A stretch of DNA of 64,000 bases. It comes from Kaistia terrae (GTDB lineage: Bacteria; Pseudomonadota; Alphaproteobacteria; Rhizobiales; Kaistiaceae). Shown here in pieces: positions 1-9,723 of this stretch. Numbering within the stretch: the stretch's first letter is position 1; each line of letters starts with the position of its first letter. A model generated the notes under the pieces. The model had not been told where the DNA came from. It saw nothing but the letters and a program-made list of their open reading frames with translations, and did not search any database. A program made the translations under genes and the position numbers. Location of the stretch: contig NZ_JAPKNH010000002.1 of assembly GCF_026344005.1 (NCBI RefSeq), forward strand, positions 62,001 to 126,000. The letters run 5' to 3'.

Positions 1-2225
1 GTGGCGCCACCATCTCCGGCGAAAAATACGGCATTCATGCCAATGGCGACCGGGTCACGGTCACGAATTCCGGCGAAGGCAGCCGGATCGAGTCGACCGA
101 CGCCAGCTATGACTCCCGCTTCACGATCTTCCTGGCCGGTGGCGGCGAGGTCATCAACACCGACGGCGCAAAGATCGTTGGCGCGTCGAGCGAGAACGGC
201 ATCGGCGTCTACTTCTTCGATCCGAACTACGATGCCGACGTCGTGCCGACGCTCACGGGCAGCGTCGTCAACGGGGTCGGGTCGAGCATCACGGGCTCGG
301 CGACCGCCATCCATTCGCTGATCAATACTTCGCTCGATAATGCCGGGCTGCTGGACGGAAGGGTCTGGCTGCTCGATACGGCCGTCAACGACGTGACGCT
401 CCACACAGGAAGCAGCATCACCGGCGAACTCTTAATCGGCCACAATGCGCTGTCGTCGCTCACCCTGACCGGCGCCGGCGAGCAGCTTTATTCGGAAGCG
501 GTGAATGGCCCGACCTCGTTCGCGGCCAATCTCGTCAAGAAGGGCACCGGCACCTGGCTGCTCGACCGGGATCTCGAATCGACCACCGTCAGTGTCGACG
601 AAGGCACCCTCATCGTCGGCGTCGACGAGGTGGGTTCGCTTAAGGGAACTGTCAGCGTCGCTTCCGGCGCAACGGTCGGAGGCTCCGGCCTCATTCACGG
701 CAACCTCGTGAATGACGGCGTCGTCACTCCCGGCAACAGCCCCGGCGTTCTCACGGTAAAGGGCGACTACCTGCAGAAGGCCGATGCGGTCCTCAAGATC
801 GAGCTCGATCCGCTGAACGCGCTGTCCGACCGGCTCGACGTCGTCGCCGACAACGGCCTCCACGGCACCGCCACCCTCAACGCCGGCGCGGTTCTCGACG
901 TCACCAGCCTGTCGAGCGCCTACATGCTCGGAACCCGCTACACCGTTCTCTCCACCGAAAACGGGCTTTTTGGGGAGAATTCGGATCCGGCCGAATTCGT
1001 GCTGACCGGCGACCTGACGCCGTCCGCTTTCCTCACGCTTGAGGACGAATACGACGCGTACAATGCCTATATCGCCGTCCGGCAGTCCCAGACCCTGGAA
1101 AGCGCGGCGATCGGCGGCAACCAAGGTGCGGTAGCCACGGCGCTCGACGCACTGGCCGAAGCCGACCCGCTGCGCAACCTGGCGCTGAACGCGCCGGATG
1201 CCGCCTTCGCCCAGGCGATGTTCGACGGCCTTTCCGGCGAGATCCATTCCGATATCAAGGGCGCGCTCGTCGAAGACAGCCGCTTCGTGCGCGACGCGGC
1301 CAACCGCCGTATCCGCTCCGCCTTCGACGGCATCGCCAGGGCCTCCTCGGCGACCGCAAGCTATGACGCAAATGGCCTGCATGCCGCGCCGGCAAATTCC
1401 GATGGCATTGTGCTCTGGGGCGAAGCGCTGGCGATGACGGCTGATGCCGACGGCGCCGGTTCTCTCGCCGATTTCGACCGTACCAGCGCTGGCTTCGTCG
1501 CCGGCGTCGATGCCCCGGTCGGTGATTGGCGCGTCGGCTTCCTCGGCGGCTACAGCCATGCGAGCTACCATGTCGACGACCGCGCCTCTTCTGGCTCGAG
1601 CGACACGTACGATCTCGGCGTCTATGCCGGCACCCAGTTTGGCGCGCTCGGCTTCCGCACCGGCGCCATCTATGCCTGGCACAACATCGACACGCATCGC
1701 GGCGTGGTTTTCCCTGATTTCGCCGAGCCGCTTTCGGCCGATTACAACGCCGCCACGGCGCAGGTGTTCGGCGAACTGGGCTATCGCTTCGATTGGGCCC
1801 GCAGTTCGATCGAGCCCTTCGTCAACCTCGCCTATGTCCATCTGAACACGGACGGCTTCACGGAGACCGGTGGCGCGCTGGCCGCGCTTGCCAGCGAGAA
1901 GACGACGACCGAAAACACCTTCTCGACCTTTGGCGCGCGCGCCGCGACGGCGTTCGAGCTTGGCAGCAGCAAGGCCGCCCTGCACGGCATGCTGGGCTGG
2001 CAGCACGCCTATGACGACGTGACGCCGATCTCTGCCTTCGCTTTCGGCGGTGGTTCTTCGTTCGACATCGCCGGCGTGCCGATCGCCCGCGATGCACTGG
2101 CGGTCGAGGCTGGCCTCGATTTCTGGCTAACCCCGAACGCAACCCTGGGTTCGTCCTATTCCGGCCAGATCGCCAGCGATGCGCAGGCGCATGCCGTCAA
2201 GGTCCGGTTCGATCTGAAGCTCTAG
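1..2225 (+). CDS. Autotransporter, C-terminal part (5' end outside window)
   Basis: The reading frame is open from the first complete codon (position 3) to the stop at 2225, so the gene starts upstream of the window; a GTG at 246 is only an internal codon. About 740 residues are visible. The first part is low-complexity Gly/Thr/Val/Asn sequence typical of a beta-helical passenger. A passenger-associated repeat lies near 610-770 (GTGTWLLD, then GSGLIHGNL and TPGNSPG). The last roughly 270 residues, from about 1410, are rich in alternating aromatic residues and form an autotransporter beta-barrel domain. The chain ends FDLKL, with Leu rather than the more usual terminal Phe or Trp. The passenger function cannot be read from this part. 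Confidence 0.85.
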   Translation, partial: GATISGEKYGIHANGDRVTVTNSGEGSRIESTDASYDSRFTIFLAGGGEVINTDGAKIVGASSENGIGVYFFDPNYDADVVPTLTGSVVNGVGSSITGSATAIHSLINTSLDNAGLLDGRVWLLDTAVNDVTLHTGSSITGELLIGHNALSSLTLTGAGEQLYSEAVNGPTSFAANLVKKGTGTWLLDRDLESTTVSVDEGTLIVGVDEVGSLKGTVSVASGATVGGSGLIHGNLVNDGVVTPGNSPGVLTVKGDYLQKADAVLKIELDPLNALSDRLDVVADNGLHGTATLNAGAVLDVTSLSSAYMLGTRYTVLSTENGLFGENSDPAEFVLTGDLTPSAFLTLEDEYDAYNAYIAVRQSQTLESAAIGGNQGAVATALDALAEADPLRNLALNAPDAAFAQAMFDGLSGEIHSDIKGALVEDSRFVRDAANRRIRSAFDGIARASSATASYDANGLHAAPANSDGIVLWGEALAMTADADGAGSLADFDRTSAGFVAGVDAPVGDWRVGFLGGYSHASYHVDDRASSGSSDTYDLGVYAGTQFGALGFRTGAIYAWHNIDTHRGVVFPDFAEPLSADYNAATAQVFGELGYRFDWARSSIEPFVNLAYVHLNTDGFTETGGALAALASEKTTTENTFSTFGARAATAFELGSSKAALHGMLGWQHAYDDVTPISAFAFGGGSSFDIAGVPIARDALAVEAGLDFWLTPNATLGSSYSGQIASDAQAHAVKVRFDLKL

Positions 2226-2466
2226 CGTCCGGGCAGGCCAGGCTCGGAGGATGATGGGGCCGATGCGTAGTCGCCCTTGCTCAACGTCTTGAGCAGGGTG
2301 GAACCTTTGAATCGTCCCTCCCTCTACCACCTCGTGACGGTGAGGAAGGTTGCGGGTTCTGAAGCCATTTGCTTCGAGTTTCTACTTCAGGTTGACGAAA
2401 TGACTGAGGGGGTTAAGCTTTGAAGCGCGGCCATCAGATGAACCCCTAAGTCCACTGAAGCTCGCA

Positions 2467-2498
2467 GCCCGCCGGCTCCCTGCCAGGAGTCGGCGGGC
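2467..2498. terminator. Hairpin, possible terminator
   Basis: Arms of 13 bases (GCCCGCCGGCTCC at 2467-2479 and its complement at 2486-2498, with one G-T pair) enclose a 6-base loop. There is no T tract. It is one of two hairpins between the autotransporter and the convergent pump gene. Confidence 0.4.
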
Positions 2499-2636
2499 AC
2501 CGCCAATTTGGCATGGGCGTGTCTTGCTCTCCGAAAGTAGTAGGTTGATCAACTTAAAGATGCGTAGACGCAACGTCCGTGTCGGACTTAACTTGATTTG
2601 CGGTCGGCGAGACGGGAACCCGCTTCATCGATTGCC

Positions 2637-2673
2637 GGCCTGCCGGCCGCTGTCATAACAGGGCCGGCGGGCC
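2637..2673. terminator. Strong GC hairpin, possible bidirectional terminator
   Basis: GGCCTGCCGGCC (2637-2648) pairs with GGCCGGCGGGCC (2662-2673) at 11 of 12 positions. An inner CTGT/ACAG stem closes on a CATA loop. It lies between two convergent genes, which is where a shared terminator would be expected. Confidence 0.45.
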
Positions 2674-3087
2674 CCCATCATAGGGCGCTCTTCTCGCCTC
2701 GGAACCATCTGCATTTGAGCGAGTTGACCGCCGCAGCATGCAATTGAGCATGCCGGTTTGGTCCATCGTCAGGCTGGCAGTTCGCGGAGTGGGTGTTGCT
2801 CCTGCGAACCGCCTGCTCCAATTCCCTGGGCTGCCCTGGCTCGTGTTGACAGGCGACCGGCCGGCTTTCGAGAGTAAACGTGAATAGCTGCCGTGCTGCG
2901 TTGCGACGCACTTGGAGAATCTGGACGAGGATGCCGGAGCATCGAGCGGGGTTGCGCTCCATGCTCCGGGCCTCAGGCCTGAGCCTAGCCTTCATCCGCC
3001 GTCACCTCGATCGCCCCTTACCAATCAAGCACATGGCGAGACACGGCGAACGACCTCGATGGCCATCTCCAAGTTACTTCCAGCGCG

Positions 3088-6000
3088 TCATGCCTTGGCA
3101 CTTGTGGAAGTAATGATATGCGCCTCTCCGGCTTCGGAGATGGCAATCTTGTGCTGGACGAGTGGGCGATTGCCCGCCACGCGGCGCATCAGGACATAGA
3201 ACACCGGCGTCATGAAGATACCGAAGAACGTCACTCCGATCATGCCGGAGAATACGGCGACACCCATGGCCGAGCGCATTTCCGCACCGGCGCCGACGGA
3301 CACAACCAAGGGAACAACACCCATGATAAAGGCCATCGACGTCATCAGGATCGGCCGCAGGCGCTGGCGGCTCGCCTCGATTGCCGCTTGAACCGGGCTT
3401 CGGCCTTCGAATTCCAGTTCGCGAGCGAACTCGACGATCAGAATTGCATTCTTTGCCGATAGACCGACCAGGACCATGAGGCCGATCTGGGTGAAGATGT
3501 TGTTGTCTCCACCCGTGAGCCAGACACCCGTCAGGGCGGCCAGCACGCCCATCGGCACGATCAGAATGATGGCAACCGGCAAGGTCAGGCTCTCATATTG
3601 GGCTGCCAGCACCAGATAGACCAGCAGCAGGGCGAGAGCGAAGACGATAAAGCTCGAATTGCCGGCGATGATTTGCTGATACGTTAGGTCCGTCCACTCG
3701 AAATCGATGCCCGGCGGCAAGGTCTCGCCGGCGATCTTTTCAATCGCGGCTTCTGCTTGGCCCGACGAAAATCCGGGCGCCGGTCCGCCATTGATATCAG
3801 CGGCGAGAAAGCCATTGTAGCGCGTGGTCCTTTCCGGGCCATTCGCACTTTCCACCTTGAGCAACGCGGCCAAGGGAATCATCTCCCCCGATTGCGAGCG
3901 CACCTGGAGCCGGCCGATATCTTCGGGTGTTGCCCGAAATGCTGCATCGGCCTGAACCCGGACGCTATAGGTCCTGCCGAACGCGTTGAAATCATTGACG
4001 TACAGAGACCCCAGATAGATCTGCAAGGCGTCAAAGACGTCCGTGACCGCGACGCCGAGCTGCTGGGCTTTCGGACGATCGATGTCGGCGAAGAGCTGTG
4101 GAACGTTGATCTGGAAGCTGGAGAACAAGCCAGCCAGTTCCGCTGTTTGGCGGGCTTTGGCAAGGAAGTCCTTGGTGGCGTTGTCGAGCGCCTGATAGCC
4201 AAGACCAGCCCGATCTTCGATCTGCAGCTTGAAGCCGCCTGTCGAACCAAGTCCGTTGACTGGCGGCGGCGGGAACATGGCGATAAAGGCGTCCTGGATG
4301 CCTGCAAATTTCCCGTTCAGCTGCATCGCGATGGCGCCGCTCGACAACTCCGGCGACTTGCGCTTTTCGAAATCATCAAGGACCGCGAAGACGATGCCGG
4401 AGTTGGAGCCGATCGTGAAACCGTTGATCGACAAGCCCGGGAAAGCGATCGCATGCGCGACCCCCGGCTGTTCCAGCGCGATGGCGCTCATCCGCTTGAT
4501 GACACCCTCGGTGCGATCAAGCGAGGCGCCGTCCGGCAGCTGCGCGAAACCGATCAGATATTGCTTGTCCTGCGCCGGGACGAACCCGCCGGGAACGCTG
4601 TTGAATACCAGATACGTCGCGCCGCCGAGGGCCAGATAGATGACCATGACGATGCCTTTGCGCGACATGAGGCCGCCGACGCCTTTGCCGTAGCTATCGG
4701 ACGCGGACCTGAACATCCGGTTGAAACCGCGGAAGAACCAGCCAAACGCAAAATCCATTGCGCGGGTGAGGCGGTCTTTGGGTGCGTGATGGTCCTTGAG
4801 CAGGAGGGCCGCCAATGCGGGCGACAGCGTGAGCGAGTTGATGGCCGAAATGACGGTCGAGATCGCAATCGTCAGGGCGAACTGTCGGTAGAACTGGCCC
4901 GAGAGTCCGCTGATGAACGCCAGTGGAACGAAGACGGCCACCAGCACCAGTGCGATGGCGACGATCGGCCCAGACACTTCTCGCATGGCGCGATAGGTCG
5001 CCTCTCGGGGACTGAGCCCCATCTCGATGTTTCGCTCGACATTCTCCACCACGACAATGGCATCATCGACGACGATGCCGATGGCCAACACCAAGCCGAA
5101 CAACGTAAGCGCGTTGATAGAGAAGCCGAAGGCATACATCACGGCAAAGGTGCCGATGATCGACACGGGAACCGCGATCAACGGAATGATCGACGCGCGC
5201 CATGACTGCAAGAATATGATGACGACGAGAACGACGAGCGCGACTGCCTCGAGCAGCGTATCAATGACCTTCTCGATGGAGGCGCGCACGAACTTGGTCG
5301 TGTCATATACGATCTCGTACTTGACGCCCTCGGGCATGGCGAGTTGCAGCTCGTCCATGGTGGAATAGATCTGGTCGGCAATCTCGATCGCATTCGAACC
5401 GGGTGCCTGCAGCACGGCAACGGCCACCGCCGGCTGGCCATCGAGCAACGAGCGCAGCGTATAGTCGGCCGCGCCCATTTCAACACGCGCAACATCCTTC
5501 AGCCGGGTGATCTCACCGTTCGAGCCGGTCTTGACGATGATTTCGCCAAACTCCTCGGGAGTGCCCAGTCGGCCACGGGCATTTACGTTCAACTGCAAAT
5601 CCGCGGTGGAAGGCGCAGGCGAAGCGCCGATAATGCCCGCTGCCGCCTGAACGTTCTGCTGGCGGATGGCATTCGTGATGTCGCTCGCGGCAAGGCTGTG
5701 TTGTGCCGCCTTCTCTGGATCGACCCAGACGCGCATGGCGTAATCACCAGCGCCGAAAATCTGCACCTGGCCGACCCCCTCAATGCGAGCCAATCGATCC
5801 TTTATGTTCAAGGTCGCATAGTTTCGCAGATAGGTGATGTCGTACCGATCCGTGTCCGAGACCAGGTTCACCACCATGATGAAATCGGGCGAACTCTTGA
5901 TGGTCGTGACGCCAAGAGCGCGCACCTCGGCAGGCAAGCGGGGCTCTGCCTGCGAGACGCGATTCTGCACCAGTTGCTGCGCCTTGTCAGGATCCGTGCC

Positions 6001-6294
6001 GAGCTTGAAGGTTACCGTGAGTGTCAGAACGCCATCGGACGTGGCCTGGCTGTTCATGTACAGCATGTCCTGGACGCCGTTTATTTGCTCCTCAAGTGGC
6101 GTTGCTACGGTCTCGGCGATCACAACAGGATTTGCGCCTGGATAGGTCGCGCGCACAACGATCGAAGGGGGAACGACCTCCGGATATTCTGAGATCGGCA
6201 GGGACCTCATGCCGATGAGGCCTGCGACGACAATGAGGACAGACAGCACACCGGCAAACACGGGACGATCGATGAAAAATCGCGATATATTCAT
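3088..6294 (-). CDS. RND multidrug efflux permease, MexF/BepE-like (HAE1 family)
   Basis: This inner-membrane proton/drug antiporter of 1068 residues has the normal length for the AcrB/MexF family. It begins MNISRFFIDRPVFAG, the family N-terminus. Transmembrane segment 4 carries the paired aspartates for proton relay (IGIVVDDAIVVVEN, near residue 405), and the C-terminal half carries the SAKNAILIVEFA segment with the relay lysine. ATG at 6294 is preferred over TTG at 6300 because the family begins MN and AGGA lies at a workable distance. It follows the membrane fusion protein gene by 119 bases. No outer-membrane factor is adjacent, so the complex probably borrows a TolC encoded elsewhere. The drug spectrum cannot be told from sequence. 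Confidence 0.93.
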   Translation of the reverse strand: MNISRFFIDRPVFAGVLSVLIVVAGLIGMRSLPISEYPEVVPPSIVVRATYPGANPVVIAETVATPLEEQINGVQDMLYMNSQATSDGVLTLTVTFKLGTDPDKAQQLVQNRVSQAEPRLPAEVRALGVTTIKSSPDFIMVVNLVSDTDRYDITYLRNYATLNIKDRLARIEGVGQVQIFGAGDYAMRVWVDPEKAAQHSLAASDITNAIRQQNVQAAAGIIGASPAPSTADLQLNVNARGRLGTPEEFGEIIVKTGSNGEITRLKDVARVEMGAADYTLRSLLDGQPAVAVAVLQAPGSNAIEIADQIYSTMDELQLAMPEGVKYEIVYDTTKFVRASIEKVIDTLLEAVALVVLVVIIFLQSWRASIIPLIAVPVSIIGTFAVMYAFGFSINALTLFGLVLAIGIVVDDAIVVVENVERNIEMGLSPREATYRAMREVSGPIVAIALVLVAVFVPLAFISGLSGQFYRQFALTIAISTVISAINSLTLSPALAALLLKDHHAPKDRLTRAMDFAFGWFFRGFNRMFRSASDSYGKGVGGLMSRKGIVMVIYLALGGATYLVFNSVPGGFVPAQDKQYLIGFAQLPDGASLDRTEGVIKRMSAIALEQPGVAHAIAFPGLSINGFTIGSNSGIVFAVLDDFEKRKSPELSSGAIAMQLNGKFAGIQDAFIAMFPPPPVNGLGSTGGFKLQIEDRAGLGYQALDNATKDFLAKARQTAELAGLFSSFQINVPQLFADIDRPKAQQLGVAVTDVFDALQIYLGSLYVNDFNAFGRTYSVRVQADAAFRATPEDIGRLQVRSQSGEMIPLAALLKVESANGPERTTRYNGFLAADINGGPAPGFSSGQAEAAIEKIAGETLPPGIDFEWTDLTYQQIIAGNSSFIVFALALLLVYLVLAAQYESLTLPVAIILIVPMGVLAALTGVWLTGGDNNIFTQIGLMVLVGLSAKNAILIVEFARELEFEGRSPVQAAIEASRQRLRPILMTSMAFIMGVVPLVVSVGAGAEMRSAMGVAVFSGMIGVTFFGIFMTPVFYVLMRRVAGNRPLVQHKIAISEAGEAHIITSTSAKA

Positions 6295-6413
6295 TTCCAA
6301 GTCCTACTCTGGGACGAAATTTGCATGAATCGTCCTAGTCCCCGGATCGCTCCGCAGGCTGATTAGAAACATTTCATGATCCCGCGGAGCTTAGAGGCCC
6401 TCCGCAACGGCCT

Positions 6414-7604
6414 CTATTTCAGTACAGCGACAGCTTCATCGACCTGCGGGGCTACAAGTGCGCCGGGGCGAACTCTTTGCAGACCGTTGACGACCACTCG
6501 GTCACCTGCTGCAAGCCCGCTTTCGACGATCCGTTCACCATCCGCATTGCCGCCGAGTTGGACGGGGCGGTAGATCACCTTGTTGTCCGCACCAATGACG
6601 AAGACGAACTTCTTGTCCTGATCGGTGCCGATTGCCCGTTCGCTGACGAGGATCCTCTTTTCGGCCTTCGGTTCGCCGATGCGAATCCGAACAAACTGGC
6701 CGGGGATCAGCTTGCCGCCTGGGTTGTCGAATACAGCGCGGACCCCGATTGTGCCGCTCGCGGCATCGACCTGGTTGCCGATAAACTGCAGTTTGCCGTT
6801 GATCGACGACCGACTATCCGTTGGCGATCCAATCTCGACGGGTATCTCTTCGATTGGCGAATTGGTGGCGTCGGATGCTGGAAGCTTGGCGAGGATCTGG
6901 GCCGCGACTTCCTCGGCTACGTCGAAGCTCGCATAAATCGGATCAATCGAAACGAGCGTCGTGAGGGTGGGGGAGGCGGATCCGGCGGCGACCAGATTGC
7001 CGGCGGTGATCTCAACCTTGCCGATGCGACCGGTCACCGGCGCATACAGCTTGGTATAGTCCAGTTCCAGCTGCGCGGACTGCAACACAGCCTGCGCCGT
7101 TTTCTGAGCTGCCTGCGCTTCTGCAACGGCATTCTGCCGCTGGTCGAGGGTGCTCTGCGATATCACCTGGTTCTGCGACAGTCGTCGACCACGGTCCAAT
7201 TCGATTTCGGCAAGATTCAATTTGGCGCGAGCCGACGCCATCTGGCCTTCGGCCTGCGCGACGGCAGCCTGATAGGGAGCGGGATCGACTGTGAAGAGCA
7301 GGTCGCCCGCATTCACCAGCGAGCCTTCGCGGAAATCCACGGATTGGATTGCGCCCGCGACGCGCGAGCGTATTTGGATACGGTTGACGGCTTCAAGGCG
7401 GCCCGAAAATTCCTGCCAGTTGTTCACGTCACGAGTCTTTATGATGGTGACGGTAACGGGCACTGCGGGGGCTTCCACCGCCCCATCCGACGCCGATGCC
7501 TTTGTGCTCAGGGGCAGATCCAGAAAGACGGCGGCGGTAAAAACGGACGCAGCCAGTCCCAGGCCGGTGCCCGCAAGGGCCCAGAGTTTGATCGTCGATG
7601 TCAT
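6414..7604 (-). CDS. RND efflux periplasmic adaptor (MexE/AcrA-like membrane fusion protein)
   Basis: This 396-residue protein links the RND permease to an outer-membrane channel. An N-terminal hydrophobic segment serves as signal or anchor (residues about 7-30). It is followed by the lipoyl/barrel-sandwich halves (RIQIRSRVAGAIQSVDF, then LYAPVTGRIGKVEI) flanking an alpha-helical hairpin rich in Ala and Gln (about residues 110-170), then beta-barrel and membrane-proximal domains. The start at 7604 has AGGAAG six bases upstream. It is the middle gene of hydrolase-adaptor-permease, probably one transcript controlled by the divergent LysR gene, as mexEF is by MexT. Confidence 0.92.
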   Translation of the reverse strand: MTSTIKLWALAGTGLGLAASVFTAAVFLDLPLSTKASASDGAVEAPAVPVTVTIIKTRDVNNWQEFSGRLEAVNRIQIRSRVAGAIQSVDFREGSLVNAGDLLFTVDPAPYQAAVAQAEGQMASARAKLNLAEIELDRGRRLSQNQVISQSTLDQRQNAVAEAQAAQKTAQAVLQSAQLELDYTKLYAPVTGRIGKVEITAGNLVAAGSASPTLTTLVSIDPIYASFDVAEEVAAQILAKLPASDATNSPIEEIPVEIGSPTDSRSSINGKLQFIGNQVDAASGTIGVRAVFDNPGGKLIPGQFVRIRIGEPKAEKRILVSERAIGTDQDKKFVFVIGADNKVIYRPVQLGGNADGERIVESGLAAGDRVVVNGLQRVRPGALVAPQVDEAVAVLK

Positions 7605-7662
7605 TGTTTTCTTCCTTACGGCCTTTGGATGCCGGATATGGTCAATGGGTCTTCAGGCCAAA

Positions 7663-8511
7663 TCACCTGGTGCTGAGTTCGCGGGTGAAACTCAAAAAAT
7701 GGCGACCTGCCGCATCTTGCCAGGACGATGCTTCGCCGGCGTTGCCACCATAAATGGACGGCCAACCGGTCCCGGCAGGAAGGGTGTGTTGTTGAACTCG
7801 GACCCCTGCATTGGTCAGGTGCTTGGCGTAGCCTCTGGCTTCATCAAGCAGGGGATCGTCGTCTGACGACAGCACGAGCGCCGGTGCGACGTCACGAAGG
7901 CGCGAACAGAGGGAGGGGGCGGCATATGGATGACAAATCCCACCGCTCAGGTAATGGACCCACCCATTCTCCCAGTGTTGACGCATTCCAACATCGTCGG
8001 AGTTGCGAAACGAGGGCGATCCCATGAAGGGATCAAGCAAGGGCGAAGCGAGCACCTGACCATCCAGCTCGCTGGCGAAATGATCGCGTGCCTTCAGGGC
8101 GACCGCCGCCGCGATATTGGCTCCGGACTCCTCACCGCCGACAATCAGGAGCGACTTTCGGTCGCCAAATCCCACGCACTTGCGTGCAAGAGTGGAGAAA
8201 ATCGAAAAGCCGACTTCCAGTGGCTTGGGGAAGACGCCGCCGAGTGGTGCGTTGTAGTCCGGCACCACGACAATGGCGCCGGTGGCGGCAAAGCACCGGG
8301 CGACGGGGCACTCTTCGAGACCCGTGCGCATGAAAGCGCCGCCATGAAAATACAGAAGAACGGGCGCGCACCTGGCGAGTTCAGCGCTCTGATAGATGTG
8401 CGCGGAAACACGGCCTCCCGCCACCTGTTCCAGTTCCACCTGTCTCACATCGACGGTTGTCACGTTTGTCGCCCTGGCGGTTGGCATTGCGGGATTCGCT
8501 GCACCGATCAT
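7663..8511 (-). CDS. Alpha/beta-hydrolase fold protein (HSL esterase-like), probably non-catalytic
   Basis: This 282-residue protein has the hormone-sensitive-lipase layout: an oxyanion-hole motif HGGAF at 56-60, VVPDYNAPL, and an acid-loop segment DDDPLLDE near 217-224. The nucleophile elbow reads GGEESGAN (125-132) where active members have GGDSAGGN, so a Glu sits at the Ser position and no GxSxG exists. The stretch where the catalytic His-Gly-Phe is expected reads GTGWPS (247-252). It is therefore predicted to be an inactive homologue, perhaps a binding or accessory protein for the pump encoded 58 bases downstream. The family fold is clear; the role is inference. Confidence 0.8.
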   Translation of the reverse strand: MIGAANPAMPTARATNVTTVDVRQVELEQVAGGRVSAHIYQSAELARCAPVLLYFHGGAFMRTGLEECPVARCFAATGAIVVVPDYNAPLGGVFPKPLEVGFSIFSTLARKCVGFGDRKSLLIVGGEESGANIAAAVALKARDHFASELDGQVLASPLLDPFMGSPSFRNSDDVGMRQHWENGWVHYLSGGICHPYAAPSLCSRLRDVAPALVLSSDDDPLLDEARGYAKHLTNAGVRVQQHTLPAGTGWPSIYGGNAGEASSWQDAAGRHFLSFTRELSTR

Positions 8512-8567
8512 TTCGCCAAGCTAGTATTATTCGCGCTCTTGAATAAGATGGCATAGCCTAGCTACAC

Positions 8568-8585
8568 TGTTCGAGATCTCGAACA
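8568..8585. promoter_or_regulatory. 18-bp perfect palindrome, candidate LysR operator
   Basis: TGTTCGAGATCTCGAACA reads identically on both strands and lies between the divergent hydrolase (start 8511) and LysR (start 8617) genes. It contains the T-N11-A pattern known for LysR-type binding sites. The position fits control of the pump operon together with autoregulation. Confidence 0.55.
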
Positions 8586-8616
8586 ATGACTCCAAATCGA
8601 AGGCGCAAACTCCCAG

Positions 8617-9579
8617 ATGGATCAGTTGTCGGCCATGCGCGCCTTCGTCCGCGTCGTCGAGACGGGCAATTTCACCAAGGCTTCCGAGGTGCTCGGTCTG
8701 TCGAAAGCGTCGATGACCAATCTCGTCCAGAATCTCGAGGCGCACCTGCAGACGAAGCTGCTCAATCGAACGACGCGGCGGGTAATGGTCACCACCGACG
8801 GCGCCCTCTACTATGAACGGGCCTTGCGAATTATCGCTGAAGTTGACGAACTCGACAGCAGCCTTTCTCAATCCCAATCGACCCCGAGCGGACGCTTGCG
8901 GGTGGAGATGGCGGGCGTCTTCGCTGACTATATCGTCATTCCCGCTCTCGATGATTTCCACCGGGAATTCCCGGATATCCATATCGACCTGGGTGTCGGC
9001 GACCGGACGGTCGACTATCTCGCCGAAAATGTCGATATCGCGTTGCGGGGTGGACAGCCCGCGGACCAGTCCCTCATCGCGCGACGCGTCGGCCATGTCG
9101 ACATGATATTCTGCGCCTCGACGCGTTACGTGGAAAAGCTAGGCATGCCGAAGCACCCCTCGCAGTTCGAGGACAATCATCAATGCGTCAGCTACTTCAT
9201 GCAGCCCAGCAATCGGAGCATGCCTTTCGTCTTCGAAAGGGCGGATGAACAGGTCGAGATCAACCCGCGTTATGTCGTATCCGTCAATGACGCACGCAGT
9301 TACATGACCGCGGTTCTTTCCGGTCTTGGCGCGGGCATGCTGCCTTGTTTCATGGTCGCTGACGACCTTGCCAGCGGACGTCTCGTTTCGGTTCTGCCGG
9401 ATTGGCGCATTGAGGCGATCCCGCTCTATGTCGTCTATCCGCCGAACCGGCATCTGAGCAACAAAGTAAGGGTCTTCGTCGAGTGGCTTGTAAGGCTGAT
9501 TGCGGAAATGGGGCTAAACGCCAAACATCCGCTGGCCTCGTCCACGGCGGTCGGTGAGCGAGCCAACAGACGGGAGTGA
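8617..9579 (+). CDS. LysR-type transcriptional regulator of the pump operon
   Basis: The 320-residue protein has an N-terminal winged helix-turn-helix (MDQLSAMRAFVRVVETGNFTKAS, continuing to about residue 60 with LNRTTRRVMVTTDG) and a LysR substrate-binding domain from about residue 90. It diverges from the hydrolase-adaptor-permease operon with 105 bases between start codons and a perfect palindrome in that gap. By analogy with MexT/mexEF it probably activates the pump in response to a small effector. The effector cannot be named. Confidence 0.9.
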   Translation: MDQLSAMRAFVRVVETGNFTKASEVLGLSKASMTNLVQNLEAHLQTKLLNRTTRRVMVTTDGALYYERALRIIAEVDELDSSLSQSQSTPSGRLRVEMAGVFADYIVIPALDDFHREFPDIHIDLGVGDRTVDYLAENVDIALRGGQPADQSLIARRVGHVDMIFCASTRYVEKLGMPKHPSQFEDNHQCVSYFMQPSNRSMPFVFERADEQVEINPRYVVSVNDARSYMTAVLSGLGAGMLPCFMVADDLASGRLVSVLPDWRIEAIPLYVVYPPNRHLSNKVRVFVEWLVRLIAEMGLNAKHPLASSTAVGERANRRE

Positions 9580-9625
9580 CCCACGGCAAAGGGCGGGGCA
9601 CCCTCAGGATTTCCTCGCCTGGAGG

Positions 9626-9647
9626 AGATGGCGTGAGCACGCCATCT
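9626..9647. terminator. Hairpin between convergent genes
   Basis: AGATGGCGT (9626-9634) and ACGCCATCT (9639-9647) form a perfect 9-bp stem with a GAGC loop. It lies between the LysR gene stop (9579) and the dipeptidase stop (9724), so it could end transcription from either side. There is no T tract. Confidence 0.4.
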
Positions 9648-9723
9648 GACGGAACGTCCTTCCGCTATTTGTCCGAGCAGGACCCTCGGTGAGGTATACG
9701 CTGACAGCGTCTTGGAGCGACCG

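Larger units (their letters stand above)
2226..3087. other. Non-coding interval between autotransporter and RND pump
   Basis: No convincing gene lies in these 862 bases. The short frames present have no family resemblance and no ribosome binding site. Two strong hairpins, listed separately, lie near 2467 and 2637. I see nothing else that I can support. Confidence 0.6.

Noticed and set aside
432-2006. Long minus-strand frame of 524 codons opposite the autotransporter
   Set aside because: It mirrors the codon bias of the real gene, has Arg/Ala-rich low-complexity sequence and no recognisable domain.
2382-2573. 63-codon minus-strand frame in the autotransporter-pump gap
   Set aside because: No ribosome binding site or family resemblance, and it overlaps a strong hairpin.
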